Positions 1-12,417 are shown, counted from the first letter of the stretch. The stretch is 64,000 nt of DNA from Zymoseptoria tritici IPO323 (GCF_000219625.1 NC_018209.1:558001-622000), one strand, 5' to 3'. Numbers and translations are program-made. Notes: generated by a model not told the origin, from the letters alone.

Positions 1-941
1 CGGAGGAGGTGAGTATGAAGAGAGATGAGACTAGAAGGTTCGTCAAGGCGGGAAAAGAGGCAGAGAGCTCGAAGGAGTCGTAGTGCTCCGCAGGAATGCA
101 CTCAGTCCAGTCTCAAGGAGTTCTCCACGCAGCACCAACCGGAATTCGAGATACCAGGTCTTGCATAGCCTGGCATCGAACTAAACTTCGCTGGATCCAA
201 TCACGATTGTTAACATCGCAACTTCCGCTGGTTTACCCAGACCGACGGAAGGTGTGCTCGCTTCGCATTGTGCCGATCGAAGAATTGATCAATCACATTC
301 GAGCCCTATACCTGGACGAAGGTCCTTGGCTGGAAGACCCGGTCAGTTACGCGCAGTAGTTCTGACACCTTCTCCCGATCCCGACGGAACATCGGAGTGT
401 GGTTGGATTGACGCCCCCATTCACATGGGAGGTCAAACTCAACACTCCACCAGACTCTTTCTAGCTTGGACATGCGCATAGTGAGACCAAACCCAAGGCT
501 CCACCAAGGCTCTAGTCGCTCTGGCATCATGACCATCAATCTCGGAGCCCCATGCTCCGAGGTCATGATCCTCGTTGTGCAGTAAGACAAGGTCAACAAG
601 GTAGGAGGTATGGCTTTAACATCGGCAGCCATTTGTGGAGCCGGTGTTGGCCTCTGAATTCCGAGATGATCCCAGAGTACGCTTTGCCAAACTGAGCGTT
701 GCCAGAATTGAGCGGCAGCCTTAGACGAGAGCTAACGTCCTTCCAGAAAGATCTTGGCCTCGTGCCAGTTCGCAAGCGACCAGGATATGACAGTAGGCTG
801 GTTGGGATAGCTTGTGACTGGCTAGGGACCCTGGAAACGCCTTGACTCGGCGACAACCGCCATGAGATATACTGAAGTACTGCAAGACTTCCTCGGGTGT
901 AGAATTCTACATGTATATCCGTACTCCGATCGAGACAGCAA
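1..941. other. no supportable gene
   Basis: Open frames exist on both strands but none has recognisable protein content, and the longest (minus, 593-1096) is largely antisense to the next gene. I see no RNA gene or repeat. The last few hundred bases are probably the promoter and leader of the gene starting at 942. Confidence 0.5.
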
Positions 942-1622
942 ATGGAGAAGAAGTACTCACAAAGCAATTCCGAGCCCAACGGCGATGGCCAACAATTCAA
1001 TCTGTATCCTGAACGACCACCACGACCCAGCATTATGCGGCATTCCTCAAGCAGCGGACAGTCCTCGTCCTCTCCTTCCAGCAACGCTTCCACCATGCCT
1101 CAGCCTTTAAGCAGCGGACAATCGATCTCCTCCCCCGACAGCAACAGCTCCACCCCTTCGGAATGCCCTCCACCAATACTCCCGGAAGTACATCCCGATT
1201 GTCCACCACCAGACGGCACCATGTCACCCACCGTCGAACTGGAATATCTCAGCCGCGTTGTCTTTCTTATAGTCCGCGGCCTCGACCCTCCTCCCTGGCT
1301 AGAAGCCCACATCTCCGACATCTTCAAATCGGAGGTGGACAACTTTCCTAGCTCGATGACCTGGCCACAGCTGCGGGAGATGTTCCGAATCGTCAATCGT
1401 GCAGCGAAGGGCACCTACAGACCGATCATCCTGAACGTGCTGGTGGACATCCATGAGCATTCGACTCATGCAGATGTGCTGATCTTGATTGAGGCGACGG
1501 GAAGACCAGTGAATTTGAGGAGGCATACGGTTTGTCGTTTGAGATGGCGGAGGAGAGAGGGGAGGTGGCAAATATACCACGCCCTGGCGATCCGAAGCCC
1601 GAGTTTGTTTCAATTCGTTTGA
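942..1622 (+). CDS. hypothetical protein, NTF2/SnoaL-like C-terminal half
   Basis: A single-exon frame of 226 residues starting at an ATG. The first 85 or so residues are low complexity (Ser, Pro, Gln) and contain two imperfect copies of a segment beginning SSGQS. The C-terminal part, from about residue 90, has the pattern of the small fungal NTF2/SnoaL-like proteins: a helix with PPPW, then strands around VNLRRHTV and a final strand with Arg/Trp residues (WRRREGRWQIYHAL). No catalytic residues can be assigned and the function is unknown. The family call rests on general resemblance only; it could equally be a lineage-specific protein. Nothing in the neighbourhood suggests a pathway. Confidence 0.5.
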   Translation: MEKKYSQSNSEPNGDGQQFNLYPERPPRPSIMRHSSSSGQSSSSPSSNASTMPQPLSSGQSISSPDSNSSTPSECPPPILPEVHPDCPPPDGTMSPTVELEYLSRVVFLIVRGLDPPPWLEAHISDIFKSEVDNFPSSMTWPQLREMFRIVNRAAKGTYRPIILNVLVDIHEHSTHADVLILIEATGRPVNLRRHTVCRLRWRRREGRWQIYHALAIRSPSLFQFV

Positions 1623-2060
1623 TAAGAGCGGGTTGTGGAAGGCGAGATACATGGGAACGACTACCACTTCAGAAGACGATCGATTGACCGGACGCTAATG
1701 TGCTGGCTGCGCTATGAGGAGACATGAATCCTCTGTTCCACGATGTATCGTGTCTCGAAACGACATTGGCGGTCGGCACAACAGGGAGTAAGACGGACCC
1801 TGCGGAATTTTGCTCACCTCCACACACTCTTGACGTGTCATTCGAGATAGATTTACCAACCACTGTCACCTCCCTGAGACATAGTGGCGCCAGGACTCTC
1901 CTTCTCAGGCGCCGACTGCTCCCTCCTTGCCGGCGTCATCCAAGGACGACGACCCGTGCGAGCCAGTCGAACCATCGGGATACCCCCTTCCTCGCATCTC
2001 CGGCACAGACCTGAATGTCGCCACGATCTCTTTCGCTACAAAACCTTTTACGCTCCTCTA

Positions 2061-2981
2061 TCAACCACACAAGATTAGCGAATTCCGCGTACCAATCCAG
2101 TGTCCGCCCGGAGAAGGAGAAGAATGACTTACTCGTCTCGAAGTGATTGCACAGCTCTGCAGTCCCCAAGTCGGCATCCTCTTCACCTCCGCAATCAGAT
2201 CTCCGAACCGCACTCCATCTTCGCGATAGACTTGACGGTGGCGACTGTTGTGTTCTGCTCGGCTGAGGGGAGAAGCGATTTCGATTCGCCGTGCAGGAGG
2301 TTGCGTCAGGAACATGCTTTGCTAGAGTACGCAGCCTGTCCGTTCGTGTCAGTCCATCTTCGCATAACAACGGAACTTGACTCCTGAACAGGCGAGGAGC
2401 AGGACGCACGTACCTTGACGCTGGTTCCAACTCGCCCTAGGATGACAGGCGAACACCACTCCTTCTACGCTCTCGCCTCCGTTGCCTATCCTCAATGCGA
2501 CCTGCGGCGGTGGTGTCGGATTTGGTATTACTGCTGGCCTTCGTTCTTCTCGAGGGGCATTTCTCCGATTTGGTTCCAGAAATAGCTTCTCCCTCAGCTC
2601 TTCCGAATGCTCAATGGTATCCTTGAATGTCCCGCTCACTCTTCGACACGCCAGCAAGTCCTCAATCGGCAACAGGAGCAAGATGTTGACGCAGACCGTG
2701 AAGGTATTCAGCAATCGAGTCGCGGCACTGGTCTGTATCGTCAAGGGTGGATCCTCGTCGACCACGGAGAGAGCATCGGACTCTTTGAATCCAAGATGAG
2801 ACCGGTGGTGGTGAATATTATGGACCGGTCGGAGTGGACTCGAGGACTGATGGAGGCGACGCAGCCAGGCTGACACTCGCTCTGGAGCACTCTTGCTTCG
2901 TTGAAGTGAGCCATCTGACGAGGCGAGAGAAGGAGGAGAGTGCTTGCCGCTGAGAGATGGGGAGGGATGTGAGTAGTTCAT
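2061..2981 (-). CDS. F-box domain protein
   Basis: Starts at an ATG at 2981. After a low-complexity, Ser/Pro/His-rich N-terminus of about 100 residues comes a clear F-box: LLLLPIEDLLACRRVSGTFK, then DTIEHSEELREKLFLEP. F-box proteins bind Skp1 and recruit targets to SCF ubiquitin ligases; this form of the motif, followed by a short variable C-terminal part, is very common in Dothideomycetes. A second exon carries the typical continuation MFLTQPP ... GVRFGDL and ends at a TGA at 2061. One intron lies between about 2305 and 2410. A strong donor (GTACGT at 2412) is visible, but it does not join in frame to the best acceptor, so the exact junction is uncertain. The substrate is unknown. Confidence 0.6.
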
Positions 2982-3332
2982 GCCACGATGTTGACTGTCG
3001 GAAGAAATGAGATACTCAACAATATCACAGAGGATCGATGAAAAAATGTTTCCGGATGGCTTGGTGGGATGCAGGAGTGCTTTTCATGGATACAGGTAGT
3101 GAGTGGAGTGTAGATCCAATTCGTTGCTGTGCGAGTGCAACTGCCATTCCTCTTCCTCTACGCACCTCCTTCTCTGCGCTTTGCCACCAATCCCGATCAC
3201 GCACATCGCACATTCTCCGATCTCCGAGCAGCCAGATCCGTCCCGCAAGCCCAACGCCATTTCCTTCCGTATGCCATGCTCTCAAAATGCGACATTCGCC
3301 ATGTTCTTGCAGCCCATATCCAGCTGAAAAGT

Positions 3333-3624
3333 TCATCCACCACCACCTGGTGGGCAGTTGGTGCCATACGCGCACTCGTCCACGTCAGTATTACCATCCC
3401 ACTTACCAGAAAGAAGCCAAAGCACTTCAAAGGAGATACTTACGCATTGGCAGTCCGCGCTGGTGCTGCCACCAGGCCCGGTACACTTTTTCGTGCAGTC
3501 TTCCCCTCCTTGGCTACCTTCTGGCCACGGGGTCCGGCTCTGGCGCTGCCACCGGGTCCGCGCGCTCTCCGATGCTGAGAACGAGGAGAAGGAAGGTGGA
3601 AGCAGTGATGAAAATGTTCTTCAT
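3333..3624 (-). CDS. small secreted cysteine-rich protein, reading frame broken
   Basis: From an ATG at 3624 the frame encodes a signal peptide (MKNIFITASTFLLLVLS) and a propeptide-like PEPDPVARR, then meets a TAG. One frame over, with no start of its own, the sequence continues DCTKKC ... DCQC to a good donor (GTAAGT at 3443). A 69-nt intron with a CTGAC branch point, removed at phase 0, leads into CAYGTNCPP and a TGA at 3333. Six cysteines thus fall within about 30 residues. No GT-AG intron reconciles the two frames, so there is a one-base frame break, either a real mutation or a sequence error. The layout (signal peptide, short pro-region, dense cysteines, one intron) is that of effector-like small secreted proteins of plant-associated fungi. 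Function unknown. Confidence 0.4.
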
Positions 3625-3990
3625 ACTGAAGTTTTTCTGTGTGGTCTGCTTGGTGTGGTTTGAATCGTCGAAGTTGGCTGCGATCTTCGGTCGGCTGAGT
3701 TGCAGATGGGAATGAGGAGCGGCGGGCCACGGTCACTTATGTGCGACGGCGACTTGTCCTCTTCTTGCGGCGGCGCAGCGTGAATTGTTCGAAGCTCAGG
3801 GACATCCTTGATTGTTAATCAGCCTCATCCTTGAGCACGTTCCCATGCACGGAGCAGAAATTGTCGTCACCTGTCAGATTACGTCGATAGCTTGACTCGA
3901 ATGACGATCCCAATGGCAAGATCTCGTAGCATATTCCACTCTCGCAAGGGCAATGGTGGAAGCAAGCGATCCAAGACTTCGGCATACCAA

Positions 3991-4018
3991 CGCCGGGTCA
4001 TGTTCGCCGGGTCATGTT
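3991..4018. repeat. perfect 14-bp tandem duplication
   Basis: The 14-mer CGCCGGGTCATGTT occurs twice head to tail, followed by a further CG. It lies in the non-coding stretch beyond the 3' end of the MFS gene. Probably a replication-slippage product; no function inferred. Confidence 0.8.
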
Positions 4019-4315
4019 CGCGACACGGACCTGTGCCATTGGTCTCATCCACGAGTTGAGCTCCGGAATCTGTGGCTTGAGTGTACGCGTCTGAGATCAC
4101 CCCGAGAAAGAAGCACCGCTCCTCGTCGATCTTGTTCAATGGCAACGAAGATGCCAGAATTGACGATTTGAGAGGGAGATGTGATTACGAAGTGGGCCCA
4201 CCCTTCCTCCTTACTGACCACGGGAACATGTTCATGTGCGTCTTTTAGGCAATCCCACTGGTGCGTGCCACTTCGTGCCTTGACTCCCTGTCCCATCCAT
4301 ATCGCCGCCTCACAG

Positions 4316-6040
4316 TCACATCCCCAACGCGTCCACAATCTCATGATCGAACTCTGGATTGACCCAATTTGGCTTCCCGTTTTGTGCCCGAATCTTGCCT
4401 CCAAACTTGTGCAGCAAAGCAAAAGCAGGAATGCAGAAGAAAGCCGTGATGATTGCATGGCCTGCAAAAGTCCACGTATAGCCCGCGGTGTCAAGCCATG
4501 GCACAATGAAGAAAGGGTCCACGAAAGCCGAGAGATTGAGCACGACCGAGTAGAAGACAATCACGGACATGCTCTGCAGAGGGTATGCATCGAGGACATA
4601 GGTTGTCACGGCTGTATTGCCCATCTGCGTGCCCGCACCGACTGCAAGGGTACTCGTCAGCCACACGTAATGAGAACGATTTTAACATAACTCACAAAGA
4701 GCAAATGCGACCTGACCGACCATCCAGTGGTAGTTGCGATCGATTGAGATTCCCCAGATGATCAAGCCGATCGAAGTGAGGAGAGCTGCAGGGTACAGCA
4801 ACCATATTCGCATCTCCGGCGTCTTGCCGGAGCCCGACTTTGCGGCGAGCTTGACGACAAGCCAATCGCTCAATCGGCCAGAGCAGAATATCTCTGAAAA
4901 CAGAGTGCCGACGATCAACCCGATGAATAGCAGACTGCGGCCATCTGTCAGCTTCAGCTTATCCACGGTGTGAAAAACACTTACCCCTGAATCTGCGGCG
5001 AGTATGTCGCATATGCCACCGGTATCAGTGTGATAATGGATAGCAGCCACCAATACCAGCCGAAGCAGTAGACTCCAATCGATATCGGCACCACTGCATA
5101 CTTGAATGTCTTGCCGAATCGGGTGATCGTGTCCCAGACCTTGCGATGCTGCATACCGGGAAGAGGTTTGACACTGACATATGGCAGAGTCTTTGTCCGC
5201 TTCACTTCTTCTGTCGTCTTCTCTCCTCCAGCCGCCAGCCCCAGAGAATGCTTTGACAGCATAAGATCTCGCGGATAGAGCGTCTCAGGCATGAACAACA
5301 CCTCTGCAACGAGTATGACTCCCAGCAGGATCGCCGTGAGCCATTGTATCCATGCCGAAGAGACGAGATCGATGAAGCCTCCGATAAGAGGTCCCGTGAG
5401 CAGACCAAGATCGATCGCCAATACCCATAGTCCCACCTTTTGACCACGCTCATGCTCGAAAAACAGATCGTTGATGATCGCAAGTCCGACGGTGGCAGCA
5501 GGCGAGACTCCTAGCCCTTGGAAGAATCGAGCAGCCATGTAGCCCGAGTATCCGGTCGCTTCTGCGGCACCAATCGTTGCAGCAATCGCCATGATCGTGC
5601 CCATTATCATAACAGGACGTCGACCGAAGATGTCTGCCGGAGACGACCATATCAAAGGGCCAACTGCGAGACCCAATGCTGGGATGGCGACTGTCCAGTT
5701 GATCTGCTCGAGCGTCGCATCGAACTGAGTCTGTAGCTCAGGAAAGGCGGGAACTGTGGTTGTGGTGATATAGGTGAACATGAAGTACCTGCAGAGGTCA
5801 GGATGCAAGACCGCATGACGAGAGAGTGATGGAAGTGACTTACAGTGCCATCACAATGCTTAGGATAGTATGCTTCTGGAACCAAGACCAATTCAACGGG
5901 TCCAATACATCGCCTTGAACCGGTATAGGAAACAATCTGAAGCCATTCTTGTCAAGCAGAACCTCAGCGGTGATGCTGCCTGCTTCTGTCTGAGGATCGA
6001 CCTCGACCGCACCTTTCTTCTCAGACTGCTCGTGCGACAT
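4316..6040 (-). CDS. MFS transporter, DHA1/Hol1-like
   Basis: Four exons: 5844-6040, 4985-5788, 4696-4934 and 4316-4641, all with GT-AG introns of 50-55 nt and phases that join cleanly, giving 521 residues. A charged cytosolic N-terminus leads into DPLNWSWFQKHTIL, typical of fungal MFS drug:H+ antiporter 1 family members related to Hol1. Loop 2-3 carries a motif A variant (PADIFGRRPVMI), and about 12 membrane segments can be seen. It should move small organic cations, polyamines or drugs across the plasma membrane by proton coupling; the substrate cannot be read from sequence. The start is the first ATG of the frame. There is no biosynthetic cluster beside it. Confidence 0.85.
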
Positions 6041-7474
6041 TCTTGTGGACGGAACGAGGAGGTAGAATGTGCATCAAGCATACTGCAAGCGACCCTGGAG
6101 CCGACCTATATTTTCCTCGCAATCGCAAGCGATAAGGTTGACTAACCCATGGCACGAAGTACCTACATCAATGCAGACACTGCCGATAATTTGGATGTTG
6201 TGTATCTACACACATTTCATCTAATAGGGGTCAGCCTATCAAGCCGGGTCTGGAATCCTGTCGCGGACGCGAGGCGAGGAAGTGGCTTGCCGAGAGCATC
6301 GACTTCTTATCTGACTTATCTCGACTTGTCAAGAAGTCTCCACACATCTGCAAGATAACGATCTGTGACACGCGACGGTTCCTGCAGCCGTATACAGTAG
6401 CTTCATTTGCCACATAGCATTGGACGTGCATGTCGTCTGAGTTCCTGGCGATCGCCGAGTACCTGGAGCTCGGAGAGTTTCGACGACTGTCCCAGATGTC
6501 CTGCTTGGCTGGCCTCTCCAATCGCCAATCTCTCCCGGTTTTCGGTGCATCGTGCAGAGTACCATCTACAGTGAAGTCTTGGGCTCGTGCGTGCGTGCGG
6601 CTGCCACACAAACCCCGGTCGATGCATTGACCGCGTGCCGGAGGATGCCATAGGATTATGACCTGACCGATCAATCAAGCTCGATTAGAAAAGAATAATT
6701 CGATTCGAACCTCCCAAGCATAGGAGTGCTGCGTCCTGCATCCGACCTTTGCTTTCCGGTCCATCTTGAGGTATGTTGCGACGCGCTCCAGGCTTTCGTG
6801 CACAATGGGCTTTTTCACCTCCAACAGCGGCATGAGCAGTCTGAGACAAGATACGCCTCCAGACCATCCATATCGGCGAGCTGCTCGCAGACGCTCGGCG
6901 CACACGATGACTGGCACGCCATGCTGACGGAGCTGCCGTCAAAAGGCAACGCTTGGGATTCTGTGCGACGAAGAGAGCTTCCGCGTGTGACAAGAAGGAT
7001 CGGTGTGGCGTGTGACGAGTTTATGCATCAGGATGGGACCTCGAGGTCAATGCTGTGGTAGCATGATGGGAGCCAGGAAAGATGCGACTTGATGATGTTT
7101 TGAAAGAGCGACAGGTCATCGCGAATCTAATGGTCAGCTTGCGGCTTACATTTTCCTGCCTCAGGCAAGCTTTCCACCGACGGCAGATCTGGAAAGCATG
7201 CTTTGGAAGGAGGCAGACCCTCGTAGTTGTGGAATCACGACAAGTGCAATGCTGGGAAGCAAGGATGGTCTGCCACCTTTACCTCAAATCCATGGTCGTG
7301 CGTGTGATGCACATTGCCCCGCTCATCCCTTGTTCTGTACCTCAACACCACTACACCATCGCATATCACAAGCACCACTCTAGAACAATAGCGGCACGAA
7401 TTGCACAGACGAAGCGCATCTCTACCACAATCCCAAGGACATCCTGAACCTCAATCTCAAACCGCTCTGTCAAC
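6041..7474. other. intergenic region without a recognisable gene
   Basis: About 1.4 kb between the 5' ends of two divergent genes. Open frames on both strands are short and lack family motifs or signal peptides. Bases 6703-6720 read like a tRNA T-loop on the minus strand, but the stem does not pair. Presumably promoter and leader sequence for both flanking genes. Confidence 0.5.
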
Positions 7475-7868
7475 ATGTCTCTCGGTTCAGCCATGTACGA
7501 CTACCAACGAGGCGGCACCACAGTACGTCCACTCTCCTCATCCCACACTACCACGCACCACATTACTAACACCCCAGGCCACTCGAACTCTGATTTCCGA
7601 CCAGAAACCCTCCGAGATCCATTCCTCCGCCTCCCACGACCATCATTCTTCGGCCAACGATGCTCAGAAACCACCACTTCAGCGCAACACAACCAACCAC
7701 TACGAGCAAGCTGTCGCAGCAGCCGGCCAAACTGCCGCCGGAAGCGGAACCGAGGAGAGACCTGCTCTCGACCGACAGCAGAGCTGGAAGATGAGTGACT
7801 TGAAGCGCGAGCATGCTGAGAAGATGCTCAGTGTTGAGCCAAAGGGGCAGGGGTATTCTTCGAAGTAG
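7475..7868 (+). CDS. conserved small fungal protein of unknown function
   Basis: Two exons, 7475-7522 and 7578-7868, separated by a 55-nt intron (GTACGT ... CCCCAG, phase 0), give 112 residues. It begins MSLGSAMYDYQRGGTT and ends with a helix-forming stretch LDRQQSWKMSDLKREHAEKM. It is hydrophilic, with no signal peptide or membrane segment. The YEQAVAAAGQTAAGSG and SWKMSDLKREHAEKMLS segments are of a kind I associate with a small protein widespread in filamentous ascomycetes, but I know of no assigned function. The clean splice and the typical composition make it a real gene. Confidence 0.7.
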
Positions 7869-8466
7869 ACGTGATGGAGGTGAGGGTAAGGGAGGATGGA
7901 TTCAGGGTTCCTATCTTCCTATTCGAGCAGCCTTGTCAGCAGTGCGTCGGCTGGTCATGTCCTGAGTCTGAGAAGTATTGCTGGAAGCGTATGCGTTAGA
8001 TAGCTGGGCATCTGAAACCTGCGCCTGGGACGACATGAATATTCGTCCCTCGTCTGACCTCCTTCATGACTCAAAGGAACGTGTCTAAAGAGTGACTGCA
8101 GTTAATGTAACTTCTCTCAATCTCACCAGGCGGCGCAGCCATGTGGCATGCGGCCCTCCCCCCGCCTCCACGATCCTCAACGCAGCTTGACACAACCGGG
8201 TCCCCATATTTCATCGAGGCGTCAGTGCAGGACTCGAGCTGGAATACCAGCTTGAGCACCATACGTCTTCTGCTCTGCATGGTCTTGTTCGATCTGGACC
8301 TTCGGATGCGGTCGGCGCATGGCTTGATCCCCTCGCAGGTGTATGGAACCTAGTCCTCATCATGCGGTATGCGGCACATGGCCAAGATGACTGTAGCACT
8401 GGAAGATTATGAAAACCCTCCAAACACTCATGATCATGTCCTGTAACATCGAAAAATTTCACACGG
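7869..8466. other. 3' flanks of two convergent genes
   Basis: About 600 bases between the stop codons of the small protein and of UPF2. No coding potential, RNA gene or repeat seen. Confidence 0.5.
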
Positions 8467-11400
8467 TCAGCCTTTCGTTCGCTTTCCCCGCAGCGAGCCA
8501 TTGTTCCGACCACCACGAGTCGACTTCTTGTCGACCACGTATTGATCCAGAGACACCTGACACTGCTGACGATCGGGATCGGGTTGTTTTGTTTTGTCGT
8601 ACCAATCGATGTCTCCCAACTGAAGTTTTCTCGCTCGCTGTTTGCTACGAGTATTACCCGACTTGTCATATCGTGGTGCACCGTGCAAGGTGTCGAAGGC
8701 GCCTGATTCGTCAGTGATTGAGTCTTGTCGAGGTTTGGTCGAGGAGTCTGGTGGTGTAATCGCTTCAACAGAAAGGGGTTTGTGAAGTCCCGCCTCGCGT
8801 GTGGTCGAATGTTGAGATTGACCTGGCGTACTGGGGCGTTTGCCGTTGAGCGAGCCCATGCCGACGAGACGGACGGAATTGGGGTTGTGTGCGCATTGAA
8901 CATAATGAAAGCTGGGCGATTCACCATCTTGCTGGTCATCGGTCAAGTCGTAGTTCAAGACCAGATTCTTGATCCGTTGTTGTTCAGCCTTCTCAGCTTG
9001 TTGCTGGGATCGCATGGCGATGGCAAAGTTCGAGTCGGACGGAAGGTCGATCGATCGTGTCTGAAGTGATTAGCGGAAGACGTGCAATTGTGACACGTGC
9101 ATTGCATACCTGCTGACGATTTCCTTTCTTACTCAGAAGGGCAAACTTCATCGTACCAGCGGCAGGCTTTGGCACCGGAGCAGCCTCGGGGCTTTCTTGA
9201 ATCGCGGCGGCGGGAGCCTCTCGCGCAGTCCGACGCATGGGCAATGGTACATCGAACAGCGTCTTGCGGTCAAACTTGCGGGACTCCACGCTCTCCGCCA
9301 TCATCTTGGCGAGCTCGCGATCAAATTCTGCATCAGCCTCGGGGTCCCGTTGATCTTCTGGGCGTGTCACGACAATTCGTTCTTCTTCGTCAGAGTCGTC
9401 AGCTTGCATGTCATCATCACCTTGCGCGGCCTCATCGCTGTCAGATTTGCCGTTGGCCGCATCGCCATCGACCGCGGCGGCATCCTCGCCATCACCCTGT
9501 GCATCGTCAGATAGATCTCCTCCGGCCTCAAACTCCTCTTCTGGCTCCTCCGGCTCGGCGTTCTTTCCGGATGCTACATCGCGATAGTTCTGCTTGCATG
9601 CCTCGGCGAAAATATTGCTCGCCTCGTTCAGATCATTCAGCACCAGCTTCCACTGCGGGCGAAGCAGGCTATATGCATCCTGAACGACGAACTCCATGTC
9701 CATTGGCAGCGGATCTTTGACGTTGATGTACAGCTGAAGGAAGCTGAGGTAAAAGTCGAGCTTCTTCTTTGCGGCACCCTTCTCGAAGCAGTGGCCACAG
9801 GTCTCCAGGAGCGCACATGCCAGACGAATGCGAAAGTAGTCATCGGGAAGATCCATTGCGCAGACTTCACCAGGCTGCGCATATCCGCCTTTGTGACCAT
9901 AGTTGAGAATCTTCCATAGGGTGTCGAAAATGAGAGAGGAGTCCACCACTCGATACATGTACAGCTCGCCGAGATACTTGGCCTCCGCGATGCGGCGCTG
10001 GTTGTATTTGAAGTCGTTGATCTCGAGACCGACCGTGACGCGCTCCTGCAACTCGTCCAGAACAGTAATTGCAAAGTCCGTGTGAAAGCGATACAACGCC
10101 GCGAGCATCATCGCCAGCAAGTAAATGTTGCCGAATCGGATCTTCCCGGGCTTGACGAAGATCTTCCGCAGCATATCCACAACCTCTGCCTCCTCCCAGT
10201 GCAGCTTGCGAACCTGCTTGATGATCTTATCCAGCGATTTCTTGCTCAAGTCGACATAGACAAGCTTTCGTACGAAGAGGTCGAGAGTGGTGCGCTCCTT
10301 TTGTTGGATCGCGGCCCGCTCGGGTGGGTTGACATAGTACATTGCGTTTTCGATGAGCATGCGTTCCTGCTGTCCAAGATGCTGAGCTCCTTTTTTGCGT
10401 TGCAGAGTTTCGAGGAACGACACCATGCGTGGGGAGGTCTCGGGATTGCGAAGCAGATATCGGCCACAGTTCTCCAACAGATTGGCGATGATCTCGATAT
10501 TCATGCGCGAGAAGTCATCCAGACAGACCTTGAGGCAGTGGAAAATGACATGCTCCGGCACAACACCGAACTTGGTCAGCTCCGCGATATACCGCATGTT
10601 CACCATTCGCACTTGGCCCAGGAACTCCTTGGATTTGCGGCGCTGCAGACTGCGGAATTCATCGTCGAGGTATGAAATCATGGCTTGCGGGATATCCTGC
10701 AAATGGCGGCCGAGAGTGGCGACCAAGCGAGCATAAAGTGGCAGGAGATCCGACCTGCCTTTGGGAATTTCTTCAATCGACTTGATCAGCCGATTTCGAG
10801 AAGCCTTCGAGTTGAGGAAGCAGAAATCAATGGCGAATTGATCGACTTGATCCTTTGTGGTGAGTTCGTGGAGTCTGGCGAGCAGAGCATCGACCTGTGC
10901 TCCGACCGTCTTGTTCGCGATCGCAGTCGACCCGTCGTCGTTCTCGACAGCCTTCTCCTTCGATTCCACGGATCCATCAATCTTGGAGCCTACTTGCTCC
11001 TCAGAATCAGTCTTCTTCTTCTTGCCATCCTCGAGGAGAATTCCGGGCACGCGGTCTTTCAGATCGACTATGTTTTCGTAAAAACGTCGCTCGTCCTCGT
11101 CTTCCCAAATGCCCGCTCCCTCAGCTTGACCCCGAAGATAGTCGCCTGTCCTGACAAGTCCTATGCTGCTCTCCAAGCCAGCCGAGTTGGCATCTTTCTC
11201 GGAGAGGTCGGGCATCTCAGCTCCGAGCACCTCAGCTAAAGTCTGCGCACTAGTCACCAATTTCTCCTGCGACTTGAGTGCTTTCTCGTGATTGTTTTGT
11301 CGGTCCTCGAAAACTTCTCCAGACTTGACATATGCTTCGGCATTGCGTCTGCCTTGGGCCGACAAGCGGTCCTGGTCGCGGACAATGTGTGCCTTGACAT

Positions 11401-12417
11401 CCTCAAAGTAGCGCAGTAGGATGTTCTTGAAACGCTCTTGCATGGCTGGCGGCGTCAATGGGGGATCGGGAGATGCTCCATCATCGTTCTCAGTTGTGGT
11501 CGCAGACTCGGCGTGACCGTTGGATGTAGGAGCGCCATTCTCGGTGACTGACTGGCGTGTTTCCGACTTGTTGGGCTTCGAGCCAAGGATATCCCACGCG
11601 AATGTCTTCACGAACAGCACCACCAGAGGCAGATTGACGTGCTCGCGATCTTGGCCCAGCATATCCTTCAACACCTCCAAGGGAAATGGCTCTGGATCCG
11701 CGGTGTTTGACCGAGCTGCGCTTGCCTTGCTCTTTGCAGCTGCATCTGACCCTTTGGGAACGTCCCGTCCCTTGCTGGCATCCTCCGGCTTTGATATGTC
11801 TTCCAAGCTCTTCAACACGCCGACCAGCCAGAGCTCCGTGGCCACTCTCAAAAGAATCCTCTGGCGAGATATGCGGTCTTTTTCCTCCCGTTCGCGGACG
11901 TCGGCAGGCAGAGCCTTGAGCTGAGCTTTATCCGGCGTAGCGAGGCCACGACCGATATACCAGCCCAGATAATTTGTGAACTCCTCCGGACCAAAGCGTT
12001 GATGAAGTGCGCTGATAATCTCGACCGCAGCGCTGATGTCTCCAGCAAGCTTGAGTTTCGTCAAACCCTCAAAGCAAGCAGATATGATTTCGGTCAAGTA
12101 TTTGTGTAGCGAAAGGGAGCGAATCTCTTGCAGAAAAGTGGCAACATTTGCGGGCGTGATGGCGGTGCGAAGTCGTTTGATCAGTCCTGTGTTCTTCTTC
12201 ATGCTCGAGTCTAGCGACGACTGGACCGGGAAGACATCTGAACAATTCATATGGTCAATCCACTGCTCGTGATTATTTCCGCAAGCGTTCCATTCGCATA
12301 CCTTGTTCACCGTTCCACGCTCGAGTATTGAGCTCCCTCAAATCGCCTTGCATGATTATTAGCCCAGATCTGTAGACTTTGACTGGCAGCAGTCATACGT
12401 TTGCGTCGCCGCTCCAT
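8467..12417 (-). CDS. NMD2: nonsense-mediated mRNA decay factor Upf2/Nmd2
   Basis: Four exons: 12399-12417 (19 nt), 12302-12346 (45 nt), 9110-12237 and 8467-9060, giving 1261 residues. The two tiny 5' exons restore the family N-terminus, MERRRKR-DLRELNTRAWNGEQ, before VFPVQSSLDSSMKKN. Three MIF4G repeats follow (about residues 25-270, 480-680 and 690-890), the last containing KPGKIRFGNIYLLAMMLAAL. Next comes a long acidic tract and the Upf1-binding C-terminal region (RKFDRKTLFDVPLPMRR). Upf2 is the cytoplasmic scaffold that links Upf3 and the exon-junction complex to the helicase Upf1 and triggers decay of transcripts with premature stops. The final 49-nt intron joins KKGNRQQ to TRSIDLPSDSNFAIAMRSQQ. 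It is divergent from the gamma-tubulin complex gene. Confidence 0.93.

Noticed and set aside
593..1096. Minus-strand open frame of 167 codons
   Set aside because: Largely antisense to the 942-1622 gene, no domain, and composition typical of a shadow frame.
3038..3715. Plus-strand open frame of 225 codons
   Set aside because: Antisense to the small secreted cysteine-rich gene, starts in a poor context and shows no conserved features.
6703..6760. tRNA-like GGTTCGAATC on the minus strand
   Set aside because: The bases on either side do not form a T-stem, and no acceptor or anticodon arm can be folded.
10082..10675. Plus-strand open frame of 197 codons
   Set aside because: Entirely antisense to the MIF4G region of UPF2, whose protein motifs are unambiguous.
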